This document shows, in pieces, positions 11,199-22,456 of a stretch of 64,000 nucleotides of DNA. The stretch covers positions 9,734,001 through 9,798,000 of the forward strand of contig NC_079517.1 in NCBI RefSeq assembly GCF_000801105.2, in the 5' to 3' direction. Positions within the stretch are counted from its first letter, which is position 1, and each line of letters starts with the position of its first letter. The notes beneath the pieces are model-generated. The model made no database searches. It was not told where the DNA came from and was given only the letters and a program-made list of their open reading frames with translations. This DNA is from Raphanus sativus (taxonomy: Eukaryota; Streptophyta; Magnoliopsida; Brassicales; Brassicaceae). The translations under genes and the position numbers were made by a program.

Positions 11199-13211
11199 AT
11201 GCAGCAGGACTCTTCTAATGTTCATCCTCGGCAGAATCGTTTCAGTGCGACATTACGTCAAGCTATGCGAACAAGAATGTAACCAATCTTCTTTCTTTCT
11301 TTTTATCTCCTTAAAATTTTTGTATTCCTTTTTCTCACGTATATATTGACAATCTCACTCTCTCCTCCATCCAGTAATGTTATCTTACGACGGAAACCTA
11401 TTGGAAGGATTGATGCTAAAAGACTCCAAAATATTCTCCCTAAATACGTAAACTATCTAGAGTCTAAACTAATGAACTCGGCCAACTCAGAGGTTCGTCT
11501 CAAACTATATGATTATCCATATACTCATCATATCCTTCTTGTTATTGATTTATTTTGATTCTTGTTTCCAGGAGGAGTACACGAATCCACGAGATCTTGA
11601 AGTCCGCCTACACTATCTTGACAAGGAAGTTAGAGCCTTGAGTCATCATCGTTCACATGGACTCAGCGCGCTTCCGGACACTTTGTTAACTCAGATTCTC
11701 TTATGCCTCCCTACCAAAGATTCTGTCAAGACAAGCCTTCTCTCCAAGAGATTTAGAAATCTATGGCTTGAAGTTCCAGGACTAGAGTTACACTCCCTAG
11801 ACTCCTCCAATCCACGCGCCATCAACAACTTCATCGACAGGTTTCTCGAGATTAACCGTGAGTCGCGTCTCCAGAAGTTCAATATAAACTACGACGAGTG
11901 CAGTGTTTATCTTTTCAGAATCAGTGAGTTGATCACCGAAGTGATTAAGCGTGGAGTTCAAAAGCTAGACGTTGTTGGCACAGTCAGGTACTGGCCTCAC
12001 ACCAAAGAGCTTATGCCTGTTGACATTTACAAGAGCAACACTTTGGTTTCTCTGAAGCTAGCAAACGTACGAATGGCGAGTCCCGAGTTTGTTGTTTCTA
12101 TGCCTTGTCTCAAGACCATGCATCTTGAAGCCATTATCACCCAAGATCCTTTGTTCATAGAGAAGCTCCTCTCAGGCTGTCCTGTCCTCGAAGATTTGAC
12201 GGTTTTTAGGGTTTTTAATGACAATGTACCTGTTCTACGTGTGAGATCTCACTGTCTTAAGAGGTTTTGTGTGAAGTTTAGCCGCAGCGTAAGAATTTAT
12301 GGTAAAGAGTATACGGTTGAGGTTGATGCTCCGGGGCTTAAGTATATGAACTTCAGAGATGATCATTCTGCTAGAGTTGTGGTGAAGAATCTGAGTTCCT
12401 TATTCATGATCGACATTGATACACAATTTGGCACTGGTACCTTGCAGATGAAGAAAGCTAATATTAGTGATTTTCTAACCGGGATATCTAGTGTAAGACA
12501 TATGATCATCTCTCAGCCTACACTGGAGGTAATACATGCATATACTCTTTGATGCATTTATGACAAACAATTAATGAATGAATTTTTTTTTTAAACACCA
12601 AATGAATTGTTATTCATGTTCTTCTTGCAGGTCCTTTATTCTTGCATGAAACCTGGACCGTTCACCAAATTTCGCAACTTAACTCGTTTAGAGGCTTCGT
12701 TCTGCACCGGTTTATTACAAAATTTGCCGCATTTTCTTGATGGTTTCCCCAAACTGAAACACCTCACTTTGGTACATTCTTCTTCTTATAAACTTTATGA
12801 TTTTTTTTTTGGCCTAAGAACATATTACCTATTTTTGGTTTTTTTTTTAATTTTGTTGGGCAGTACTTGCTTTATTTGAAGGACTTAAAACCAGAGAATC
12901 TTGAACTTACCGATGTGCCACAGTGCTTGCTACGTACTCTTGAGTGTGTTGAGGTCAAAGAAGTGACCACGGTGGAGAAAGCTGGGAAGAAAAGAGCGAG
13001 AAACATTAGGAGAACCAAAGTATCGAAACACAAGAAGAAGATATGGATTGAAGTATTGAGGTATATTCTTGAGAACTCACTAGTCCTCAAGAAACTCATT
13101 TTGTATTTCTCTTCTGTGACCAACAGCGTCTTAGATATCTCAGAGGCGCTACCTACGTTCACAAAACTTTCTCCCCGATGTGAAATCTTCAATCATCTCA
13201 CATCTCTTTGA
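11199..13211 (+). CDS. F-box/LRR/FBD protein, tandem copy 3 (intact)
   Basis: Exons 11199-11278, 11375-11492, 11572-12528, 12631-12771 and 12864-13211 have GT/AG borders and consistent phase, giving 547 aa. Residues 1-95 are an extension (MQQDSSNVHPRQ..., FSATLRQAMRTR, NYLESKLMNSANSEEEY, then DLEVRLHYLDKEV) not typical of FBD proteins. The F-box is at about 96-140 (LSALPDTLLTQILLCLP, SLLSKRFRNLW). LRR-like strands follow (LVSLKLANV, CLKTMHLE, CPVLEDLTVF). The FBD-like C-terminus (about 440-547) contains a basic block, AGKKRARNIRRTKVSKHKKK. The expected role is substrate receptor of an SCF ubiquitin ligase; the target is unknown. It is the only fully intact member of the array. From memory, Arabidopsis has an F-box/FBD cluster at the syntenic place (At1g66290-66320). 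Confidence 0.88.
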
Positions 13212-13487
13212 AGATCAGTTTAGGAATAATAATCTTTTGTTGTGAAAAATGGAGTTTGGCCTAGCATTTTACATGATATGGTTTTATGATTCTCTAGTCT
13301 CACTTGGAATTATTTTTGAGTAACAATGATGTGTGCTTCAGAGATAATCAATGTGATAACACTTTCACCAAGATTTGTGGATGTAGATCACACTTAAGAG
13401 AAACCAGCGGATGATCTTTCACCTGAGAAGAGCATCTTTATGATGCCTCTTTTTAATCTTGTCCAGTGAAATATATATCCTAAGAGC

Positions 13488-13499
13488 TCTAATACCACT
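13488..13499 (-). mobile_element. primer-binding-site-like relic of an LTR retrotransposon
   Basis: GCTCTAATACCA is the reverse complement of TGGTATTAGAGC. That is one base from TGGTATCAGAGC, the initiator tRNA-Met primer site of many plant LTR elements. No clear LTR pair or polyprotein is visible around it. Confidence 0.3.
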
Positions 13500-13780
13500 T
13501 TTAGTCAATTTAGGATCGATGGTTGAACTATATTGCTTACAGTTAACTGGACTTGATATAACCTTAACGTAAAGAAAACCCTCGATTTAACGACTGTTCT
13601 CCCAGTGATTTACTATATAGAGAATGTTACACAACTACTCACTTCTTAGATATTTCTTGTTCCTGTGGTGTACAATGAGGACTCCAAGGATCACAAGATT
13701 ACAAGACTCGGAACCTTATCCAGTCACTATCAAATATTAGCAAAAACTGTAGAGAACTATCTCTCAGGTCTACTTCACGT

Positions 13781-14380
13781 TAGAGGTGGGCGTTCGGATA
13801 TCCATTCGGGTTCGGTTCGGGTCTATTCGGATTTCGGGTTTTCGGGGTCAAAGAATTCAGCCCCATTCAGATATTTATAAATTTCGGTTCGGGTTCGGTT
13901 CGGGTTCGGATAACCCATTTAAATTATTTTTAAAATTTTAAAATTCATTATATACTTCAAACTTCACAAAATCTATAAACAAAAAATATATTACATATAA
14001 ATTTGAATAACATGTGTCAAAATACCAAAACTTAAATATTGTGTTTTGAGTATACTTTAACTATTTAGACATATACTTTTGACTATTTATATATATTTTT
14101 CAAGTATTTTAGACAATTTAAAAGTATCATATATTTTTTGGATGCCTTTTAATACACATTAAATCTAAAATTAGTTAATATATATAGGTATATTAATTTA
14201 TTTCGGATACATTCGGGTACCCGAAAAATTTCGGTTCGGATCGGGTTCGGGTTCGGTTCTTTAAATACCAAAAATTTGAACCCATTCGAATTTTTTATCA
14301 ATTTTAGTTCGGATTTAGTACTACTTTTTCGGATCAGATTCGGTTCGGTTCTTCGGGTTTGATCTTTTTGCCCAGCCCTA
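13781..14380 (+). mobile_element. non-autonomous hAT element, 600 bp, 8-bp TSD
   Basis: The element starts TAGAGGTGGGCG and ends CCCAGCCCTA, imperfect terminal inverted repeats of the hAT TAGGG-x-x-GGGC type. CTTCACGT flanks both sides (13773-13780 and 14381-14388), the 8-bp duplication expected for hAT. Both arms carry many ttcggttcggg repeats in opposite orientation and the centre is AT-rich without coding capacity. A decayed relative lies at 62682-63351. Confidence 0.88.
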
Positions 14381-14585
14381 CTTCACGTACGTGATTGCCA
14401 CCATTTTCCTGATTATCTCTCTGTTTTTATTTTATTGTGAGAACGATTCGAATAGACGATGGGCTTTCCATTTCCCCAACTCATTCCTTCAGTTACTTCT
14501 TCGTTGTAAACTGGCCTAACATAGGCCCAACAGGATATTTGCCTAAAGTCAAGTCCCTGCCGCCATGATTAATTAATTATTTCTA

Positions 14586-14831
14586 CTCTTTCCGTTCCAT
14601 TAAGTTAGTGTGTTTTTTTACAAAAAAAAAAAAATTGTTTAACAAAGTAAATTTTTATGTTTTCTATGAAACTGAAAACTATTAAAGATTTAATTGATTC
14701 TATTAAATTACTATTGGTTAAAAGTTATTGGAGATCAAAAAATACTGACTAATATGTTTGTTAGAATGATTTAATGTGTGTTTTAACTATAAAACATCAA
14801 AGAAAATTATTTTTGTGGAATGGAAGGAGGA
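14586..14831. mobile_element. Stowaway-like MITE
   Basis: It starts CTCTTTCCGTTCCATT and ends GTGGAATGGAAGGAGGA, with TA on either side. The inverted termini and TA target site fit Tc1/mariner-derived Stowaway MITEs. The right end has extra bases, so the exact border is uncertain. Confidence 0.6.
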
Positions 14832-15210
14832 TATATTATATGTAAAATTATTTTCTACATATTTGTGTCAAATTTTTATTGTTGGTCCACATTTTTCCGA
14901 TCTAATTACAATTCCAAATTCGTCATACATATTATTGTAGACATTTGTTACTTGCAATAAAAATCATTAAGTATTCCAAAATTATTTACTTTGTTGGTGA
15001 ATTTTATTATTTCACCGTCGTATAAATTATATATCAATTCTGAGGCTAACATGACATCACATATATATTTATTTATTTTATATACAACTCAAACCTAAAA
15101 AAATATCATAGCCAATGATGGCAAAATTCACATTTTAATTTTAGCGTATCAAAAGATCAATTAAAGTTATATATATCAAATTTCAATCCTAAGAGAAAAT
15201 ATATCAACTC

Positions 15211-15271
15211 AAATCAAAACGAAAGTGTAAAAATGTTTGCAAAAAAAAAAAAAAAATCAAAACGAAAGTGT
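15211..15271. repeat. poly(A) micro-insertion with 18-bp direct repeats
   Basis: AAATCAAAACGAAAGTGT occurs at 15211-15228 and 15254-15271. The 25 nt between are aaaaatgtttgc plus poly(A). Confidence 0.75.
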
Positions 15272-15381
15272 TCTATGAGGGTTCATATGCTTTCCAGTTA
15301 GAATCAGGACTTCGATAAATGATTTTTAGAGTTACATATCTTTATATTATTTTTTGTGCACACATATCTTTATACAAATAT

Positions 15382-15431
15382 GTATATTATTTTGCTTCTT
15401 TTTTTTTTTGAACACGTATATTATTTTGCTT
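15382..15431. repeat. poly(T) micro-insertion with 16-bp direct repeats
   Basis: GTATATTATTTTGCTT occurs at 15382-15397 and 15416-15431 around c, poly(T) and gaacac, which reads GTGTTC plus poly(A) on the minus strand. Confidence 0.75.
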
Positions 15432-15585
15432 AAGATAAAACTAAAAGCGTATTCAAGGAATATATATGGGATCATGTGTCACGATAAAAAAGAAACTTGA
15501 CGGGCCAATATGGAAGACAATATTATCATTATCTGCCTGCCCCATCCAGTAATGTCTCTCCACCTATGTCCACTTATTTAGTTAT

Positions 15586-16275
15586 GAACAATACTTAGGT
15601 TCACCCATAGGGTGAACTTTTTAAATTCACCTCACTTCTATTAGCCAATTAAATTGCCACATAGGATTAATGATAAAAAATATTAAATACATTTTCTAAA
15701 AGCCAAAAAATCTTTTAAATGTCAATTTTAACAAAACTAATACCGCAAACTAAACTATAAATCCAAACCGTAACCCTAAACATAAACCCTATACCCTAAA
15801 CCCAAATCCTAAACCCTAAACACAAATCATATACTCTAAACTCTAGACTCTATACCTTAAAATAAAATTCTATATCCTAAACCCAAACACTAGACCCAAA
15901 CCCTATACCCTAAAATCAAACCCTATACCCTAAGACGAAGCTCTAAACCCAAACCCAAACCCTTGGGTTTAGAATTTACAGTTTAGATTTAGAATTTAGC
16001 GTTTGATTTTTGAGTATAGAGTTTGGGTTTAGGGTTTAGGGTTTGGGTTTAGGGTTTGGGTTTAGGGTATAGAATTTGGGTTCAGGATTACGGTTTGGAT
16101 TTAGGGTTTAGTTTGTGGTATTAATTTTGTTAAAATTGACATTTAAAAGATTTTTTGGCTTTTTAAAAATGTATTTAATATTTTTTGTCGCTAATCCTAT
16201 GTGGCGATTTGATTGGTTAATAAAAGTGAGGTGAATTTAAAAAGTTCACCTCAGGGGTGAGCCTAAGTATTGTTC
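15586..16275. mobile_element. foldback element with telomere-like arms, 9-bp TSD
   Basis: The element starts GAACAATACTTAGG and ends CCTAAGTATTGTTC, and almost its whole 690 bp is an inverted repeat. The left arm is rich in AAACCCTAAACCC-like repeats and the right arm in the complement, GGGTTTAGGG. TTTAGTTAT flanks it at 15577-15585 and 16276-16284. A 9-bp target duplication suggests a Mutator-like (MULE) origin. There is no coding capacity. A second member is at 54409-55194. Confidence 0.85.
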
Positions 16276-16284
16276 TTTAGTTAT

Positions 16285-18060
16285 TTGGTTTTACAAGAAC
16301 GTACCACACAAACATAGCATCCAATCATATACAACAACAACGATTAGACGTTAAACTAGTTAAACTTGAAAAAGCTACCTAGCTTTAGGAATATGTAAAA
16401 AGATTAGAGCTATAACAATGCTGAATATTATGAACTTCAACTGATTTTATGAACTTCAACTGATTTTATGAACTGCATCGTTCGGCATTGTGGTGTTGGT
16501 TGCTGTAATAAAATTACAAAAGTTATAAATTTTGGAGTCGGTTCCTGTTTTTCTTTTATAATAGAGATCTTTACAATAGAAGTATGTTGGAGATTTAGTC
16601 AAAAAAAAGTATGTTGGAGATGATTTTATAGATTATTTAGAATCAATTTGGTATGTTACAATTTTAAATGTATTTTCTTTGTATTGAATAACGGTTTTCC
16701 ATTTTCTCGGCTTTCACGGATAAACAAAACAAAATAAACTGGAGTAAAATAGAGTAAATATATCTTTCAGCTGAAATAGAGTAAATATAACTGGAGTAAA
16801 TTTCCATTTTGTATTGAATAACGGTTTTTCATTTTGTTTCTTTCAGCTCAAATTTTTTTCTTCATAAAATAGAAGGAAAATTTTAAGCCGATAGATCCAA
16901 ACAAAATTTCTTTTATTTTTTTTCTATCATTTTACTCTATTATTTTAAAGTATTTTCAAAATATTCTTTATTTTAAAGTTTGATAAAACCTTAAATATAA
17001 GGTTTGAGAGTGTTCCTCTCCAAAAACAAAACCTCATATTAAATTTTATTTTTTGTATTTTGTACAATAGTCTTTATGTTTAATAAAACTAAACCAAAAG
17101 CATACAACAAAAGTATTATAAAAATAATTAATAAAATATTATATTATAGTTACTGCATGTAAATATAAACATACAAAATAATTCATTAAATTTAAATAAG
17201 TTACATAATAATTCATTATAATTACTTCAATAATGATCTCATATATAATCCATTAAAGCAGTTTGAAGCGATAAATAGATTTCTTTAAATTTTATTTGTA
17301 AACTATGAGCAAAAAAAGTTTGAAGACAAACATTCATTTTAATTTGTAACACTGACGCCAATCTTTGTATCTCTAATTGGTATATTGATATCACGTTCAT
17401 CTTATAATATCATGTTATGTATAATAATACATGATTTCATAATATCATGTAATAATATTACTTAATCTTTGTATTATATTTATTGTAGTACTATTAATTA
17501 GATATTTTGTATTAAAAAGACTAAAATGATCAAACAAGAAAGTTCATTATTTGAAAATTACACAAATAAAAGGATTAAGAAAGTAATGAACTTTAAATAT
17601 AAGTTTTTGTACAAATAAAAGGATTAAGTAAGTAAGTGAAACTTTATATTAAAATTTAGTAGTACAAAACTTTAAAATTTAAAGTTTAAAAAAAAATTAG
17701 AACGCATAAAATCTTATATTCAAAGTTATAAGGGGACTCTAATCGAAGTCTCTGTCACATTCTAATAAATATTCTTTAGGTCCTTTAAACCTCGTATTAT
17801 TCAACAATTTTTTCCTTCTATTTTTCTTGAAACTTTCATGTTGTAGTTTTTATAGGGTACCGTAAATATGCTGAATAAATATAGTGAACAATTATTCTCT
17901 GAATAATCATGTAATAAAGTGATGTTAAGATGTGACATTTTGTCACAAAAGTGAAAATTTTATTTTCAATAGCGTGTTAGCATGTGTTGAATGCGACATA
18001 CCGACACATTGTAAATTTGTATTGTTTCCATACTATATGGTAATATATAGAAATTCAGAA
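16285..18060. other. AT-rich intergenic DNA with small local duplications
   Basis: No gene is visible. There is a short tandem repeat (gaacttcaactgatttta, about 16432-16468) and a duplicated block containing gtattgaataacggttt (near 16681 and 16813). The remainder is AT-rich and featureless to me. Confidence 0.5.
16581..16621. repeat. poly(A) micro-insertion with 14-bp direct repeats
   Basis: AGTATGTTGGAGAT occurs at 16581-16594 and 16608-16621 around ttagtcaaaaaaa. Confidence 0.7.
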
Positions 18061-18069
18061 CATTCTATA

Positions 18070-18126
18070 CTATGTGATGGTATTTCATTTTTTTTTAATG
18101 AGAAAGGGCTATGTGATGGTATTTCA
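18070..18126. repeat. poly(T) micro-insertion with 18-bp direct repeats
   Basis: CTATGTGATGGTATTTCA occurs at 18070-18087 and 18109-18126. The 21-nt insert is poly(T) followed by aatgagaaagg. Confidence 0.75.
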
Positions 18127-18610
18127 GTGTTAAAGAAAAGAACCAACCAAAAAAAATTGATAAGAACATATAACATGAAAAGGATAATACAAGCCCACCG
18201 CTAATAACAGGTATCAACAGGATCGATGGCACTTATTATAGAGAACACGGAGTTCTAGTTCATCCTTCATCGTGAAATTTTTCATTGCATACTTAAGTGG
18301 ACAGTGTATAGATCTCCCTTTACCCCGATGCTATTTCCTTGCACAGTGAATCGTGAACCGACCTAAACACTAAGATACCATGAACTCTTATCATGTGTTC
18401 TATAGTTTTCTGAACAGTGAAGCATGCACCGACCACGACGATATATGAGTATGGTTCTTTATCTACTTACAGCAAAACATTAAACAAACCAATTTTTGGA
18501 AATAAATTTGGAAAGTTGAAGAAAGAAAAACATTTGGACAAGAACTTTCCGTCGACATTGCTGTCTAGAATTCGGTGGAGAAAAGAAAGTGTCTTTAGTG
18601 GTACATATGA

Positions 18611-18651
18611 AATAATATGAATTTCTTTTAAAAATAATAATATGAATTTCT
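18611..18651. repeat. short insertion with 16-bp direct repeats
   Basis: AATAATATGAATTTCT occurs at 18611-18626 and 18636-18651, separated by tttaaaaat. Confidence 0.55.
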
Positions 18652-18877
18652 GAATAACTGTATATATCAAATTTCATGACATGTGTCCCATTATGAAACC
18701 TCAGTTCAAGCTTTTTGATTTATTATATATATATAAAAGATAAATAGTTTCGTTTTAAATAACCACTAATCTTTTTCTTGACCACAAATAAAACCCCACT
18801 AATCATACACATCGAAAATTTAAGATAAAATGACACATCGTAGATTCACAATACTATGCACAGAAAAATCCATTATC

Positions 18878-18920
18878 AAAGTAAAGCCGTGTTGCGGTTC
18901 ATAAAAAAAGTAAGGCCGTG
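18878..18920. repeat. poly(A) micro-insertion with near-perfect 14-bp repeats
   Basis: AAAGTAAAGCCGTG (18878-18891) and AAAGTAAGGCCGTG (18907-18920) differ at one base and flank ttgcggttcataaaa. Confidence 0.6.
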
Positions 18921-19004
18921 CCAACACTAATTGATGACTGGGAACATTCATGATGAGAAATTTAGATATCATTTTAAATAAATTCAAGTTTAAATCATAA
19001 CTAT

Positions 19005-19556
19005 ATAAGCTTGATCCGCGCGTCCGCATACAAAGTTAATATTTACCTTTTTGTAAATTGCTTAAAATTTTAAACATATAAATATATATCATTTAGATAT
19101 TTTAAATTTTTACAAATTTACCCGGATTTAGAAAAATCTGACTCAAATTTTATTCAAAAGTTTAGTTTAAAAATATAAAAAATGATACACAAAAACCAAT
19201 ATATATCCAAAACAAAAAGAATCTCTATTAATCGGTTTGAATTCTTATCACTAATGGAATAATTTCTTTCAAACATGTGAAATAACTATAGTTAACACAT
19301 AAGATAAATGAAGTTGAATATTATGGTACATATAATTAGTGAAATACTTTAAAAGAGTGAAAAGATAAATGTAAAAAGACATAATAAAACACTTAAAATA
19401 GATAAGTTTTGCTTTGTACTTATGTAATAAATGATGGTGAATTATCTGAAAAAATAAATGAAATGGTTAAAATTAGTTTTAAAAAAAACGAAGATGTAAA
19501 AGTCACTTAAAATTAAGTAAGTAATGTTTTGTACTTCAATTTTAATAAAATATATG
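19005..19556 (-). mobile_element. degenerate Helitron
   Basis: On the minus strand a decayed 3' end (GCGGACGCGCGGATCAAGC near 19028-19010) and a decayed 5' end (complement of gtacttcaattttaataaaatatat near 19531-19555) match the Helitron ends elsewhere in the window. The terminal CTAG and TC are mutated, so the borders are approximate. Confidence 0.45.
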
Positions 19557-19814
19557 ATTATTTACTAACCAAAAAAAAATTGAGCAACAAAGGATTCATT
19601 CATTCGAAAAGCAGTCCACTACAGAGTGAACAAAACAAAAAAGGGGTCACGAATGACAACAAGGGAAATAAGATGAATGAAATTTTTCGCTGTAATGTGA
19701 GATATATTTGATTCGATAAAATAAAACTGGTATGTAAACGCTATGAAACTCAGGACTAGCATTACTAAATGACAAGATGATTATAGTATTATGAGACTCA
19801 ATGATCGAGTAATA

Positions 19815-20058
19815 CTCTTTCCATTTCAATGAAATCAAGTCGTCGTTGTAGAGTAAAATTTTCGTTTTAAAATAAGTGTTATTTTTATAATTTAATACAT
19901 AATTTATTAACAATATTCTCTTATTTATTTTTTATTGTTTGAATTTTGAAATATGGTTACATGTATAGGTAGTAATATTATTTTGGAATATGCAAAATTA
20001 AATATTTTTTTAATTTGTATGTATAAATAAAACAAGAATTAAAATGAAACAGAAAGAG
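19815..20058. mobile_element. Stowaway-like MITE
   Basis: It starts CTCTTTCCATTTCAATG and ends TTAAAATGAAACAGAAAGAG, imperfect inverted repeats, with TA at 19813-19814 and 20059-20060. It is 244 bp and non-coding. Confidence 0.7.
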
Positions 20059-20417
20059 TATGAAATTAAATAGTAGTAGCAAACTGAGATAAACACAAGG
20101 AAAATAGAGATCAGAAGAATATTGACAATTTTATGATTTTTTAAAGAATTCTAATAGGCTGTAAAAGAATGTATTTAATTTGGAATTTATTTGTATTTTT
20201 ATGAAATTCTTTTTACTAATTTAAAATTTTAAATTTCTTTTTAAATTCAGTGTTATTAAGCTTGTGATTTTAAGATGTATTTTAAATTATTATTATTACA
20301 AATATTTAGAATTTGTTTCAAGTTACAAACCAACTTTACTACTTGGTTTCTGAACTCCATTTCACTAGTTAAACATAGAAATATAGTTTATACAATTACT
20401 AACCTTTTACGTTAAAT

Positions 20418-20461
20418 GTAGAACCAATTTTTTGTGTTACAAAAAAAAAGTAGAACCAGTT
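20418..20461. repeat. poly(A) micro-insertion with near-perfect 12-bp repeats
   Basis: GTAGAACCAATT (20418-20429) and GTAGAACCAGTT (20450-20461) flank a short insert ending gtgttac plus poly(A). Confidence 0.55.
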
Positions 20462-20664
20462 CTTTTATAGGTCAATGTTGGTTTTTCTAATACAGAAGGT
20501 TCAAAAATAATTTTATGGAATCATGTGGTGGTAAACTAATGAGAATTTTTTAGAACTCGGTATGTATGCACATCAGTCATGATTCCGATTTCTCTTGGAG
20601 CTAAATTACCATTACTAAATTACAAAATGATTATAATACTATGAGACTCAATGATCAAGTAATT

Positions 20665-21873
20665 TCTTCCAAAAAAACATATACTAAAAACAGAAAAATG
20701 CGATGACATACAAATTTGCACGAGATGCTTAGAGCTCTCCAACAATTATATTTTATGTTGGTTTCATCCTTCTGATTTAGATTTTTGAATTGTATTCTAT
20801 TTTAAACTAGTTTAGTAGTGTTTGGTTGGCAAAAAGAAATGTAGAACCAATTTATGGCGGCAGAATTCATTTCTGAATTTTGCTGGCATTGTATAATGTT
20901 TTAAGTGGCATAAGAGTTTTCTCGGTCGATTCATGATTAACATATGGGCCGAGCTCTCTCATTCCACATAAACACATTTTCTAAGTCGCCTTTCCTACCA
21001 ACCACTCGCTTTTTATTTTATTTTCAGTAAGACCTTTTTCCCTTTTCCAGTTATAAGTGAACAACTGGATAACTTAAATTATTGCTGTTTATTCTCAACC
21101 AATTAGGTTTCAACATTCTCAAAGCTCATTTCAGTTACTTTCTATCAGACTAATCAAGTACCAAATTTGATAAAAAGAAACATAAAAATCAAGTACTACC
21201 AAATATCCACTAAACTAGTAGGATATACCAAACCAAATCACCTTCAAAGCTTAAAATGTCATATTCACAATAATATGTCACTATAATTATAACGTAATTT
21301 GTTATTTTGACTGCTTAGGATGACGCGGTCCCAGTAAAATATAGAAAAGCGAATGTATTTCTAAAATCGCATTAGGTTTGACCCAAAACACACCATCTCC
21401 AAAGCGTCAAATCTAAAATTAATAAATTATTAGGTCAGGATGACGTGGGAACGGGTAATACACCCAAATGCTGGTGACATTTGTCTCGGACACTAGCTCT
21501 CTCCCGACATTTCGGTGTCGATAAAGGGTTTTATGGTATTCTATCCTTCCATATTCATATGACTTATGGATGGACTCATAAATAAGTCACAACTCTTGGA
21601 AAATTCAATTATGTCAATTCGCTGAGATTCTTAAAACTGCTGAATTTGTTAAGTGATGAATTTTAAAAATAGTTTATTTTTAAATTTTTTTTTTTTTATA
21701 AAATTTTAATAATAAAAAGTTTCCTTTGAATTTACATTTTTAACTTAGTTATATAAAGTGTATGTAGATAATATTTAATTTTATATTTTTGTTTTTATAA
21801 TCACACTTTGATGTTTTTATGATTTTAACTAATTACTAAAAATAAGATAAAAATATACAATACTGTTATAATA
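20665..21873. other. intergenic; no gene recognised
   Basis: This is more GC-rich than its surroundings around 20930-21050 and 21300-21540, with G-box-like TGACGTGG near 21442. No open frame above background is present. It could be the relic of a promoter or a lost gene, but I see no direct evidence for either. Confidence 0.4.
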
Positions 21874-21875
21874 TA

Positions 21876-22425
21876 CAGTAAAACCTCTATAAATTAATAA
21901 TGTTGGGACTTTAAGATTAATTTATAGAGATATTAATTTACCAAAGTTTCTTATTTAGTTTTTTCTTCTATTTATGAAATATCTTATTTATAAAATAAAA
22001 AAATATTTTATTTTACCGTATATAACATTATTTACATTTGAAAATTTTGACTTTCATTTTTTTATTATATTATATGGTGTATATTTTTATGTTTCATATA
22101 ATTGTTATGTGGTTTTCGATATAGTTTTACTAAATATTATAAAATATATTAAAATATTAAGAAAAAATAGAGGTATTTTCATTGTGAATATAAAACCAAC
22201 AATATAATGTTTAGTTTGTACCTATATAAAATATATATAGATAAATTATTAATTTGTGATTTTAATGAGACTATATATTTACATGAGAGTTTTTTAAAAA
22301 ATATTATTATCTTATTATTTTATCGATTTATGTCATATTTTCACCGTCCCGAATTGGGACTGGTAAAATTATTAATTTATAGAGATTATTAATTTATAGA
22401 GTATTAATTTATAGAGGTTTTACTG
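21876..22425. mobile_element. Emigrant-like (pogo/mariner) MITE, 550 bp
   Basis: The termini are inverted repeats of at least 24 bp: CAGTAAAACCTCTATAAATT at the left and its complement ending at 22425. TA flanks both ends (21874-21875, 22426-22427). The right arm contains three tandem copies of attaatttatagag. From memory these termini match the Arabidopsis Emigrant MITE. Small AT-rich open frames inside look like chance. Confidence 0.8.
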
Positions 22426-22456
22426 TAGTAGGAATATATATATATAATTATATCTA

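Larger units (their letters stand above)
19758..20663 (+). repeat. dispersed direct repeat of about 57 bp
   Basis: The segment at 19758-19814 (attactaaatgac...tgagactcaatgatc) recurs at 20607-20663 with a few differences. The Stowaway MITE at 19815 begins exactly where the first copy ends, so the second copy shows the sequence without that insertion. Confidence 0.6.

Noticed and set aside
21974..22392. two AT-rich open frames of 77 and 61 codons
   Set aside because: They lie wholly inside an Emigrant-like MITE and have low-complexity composition.
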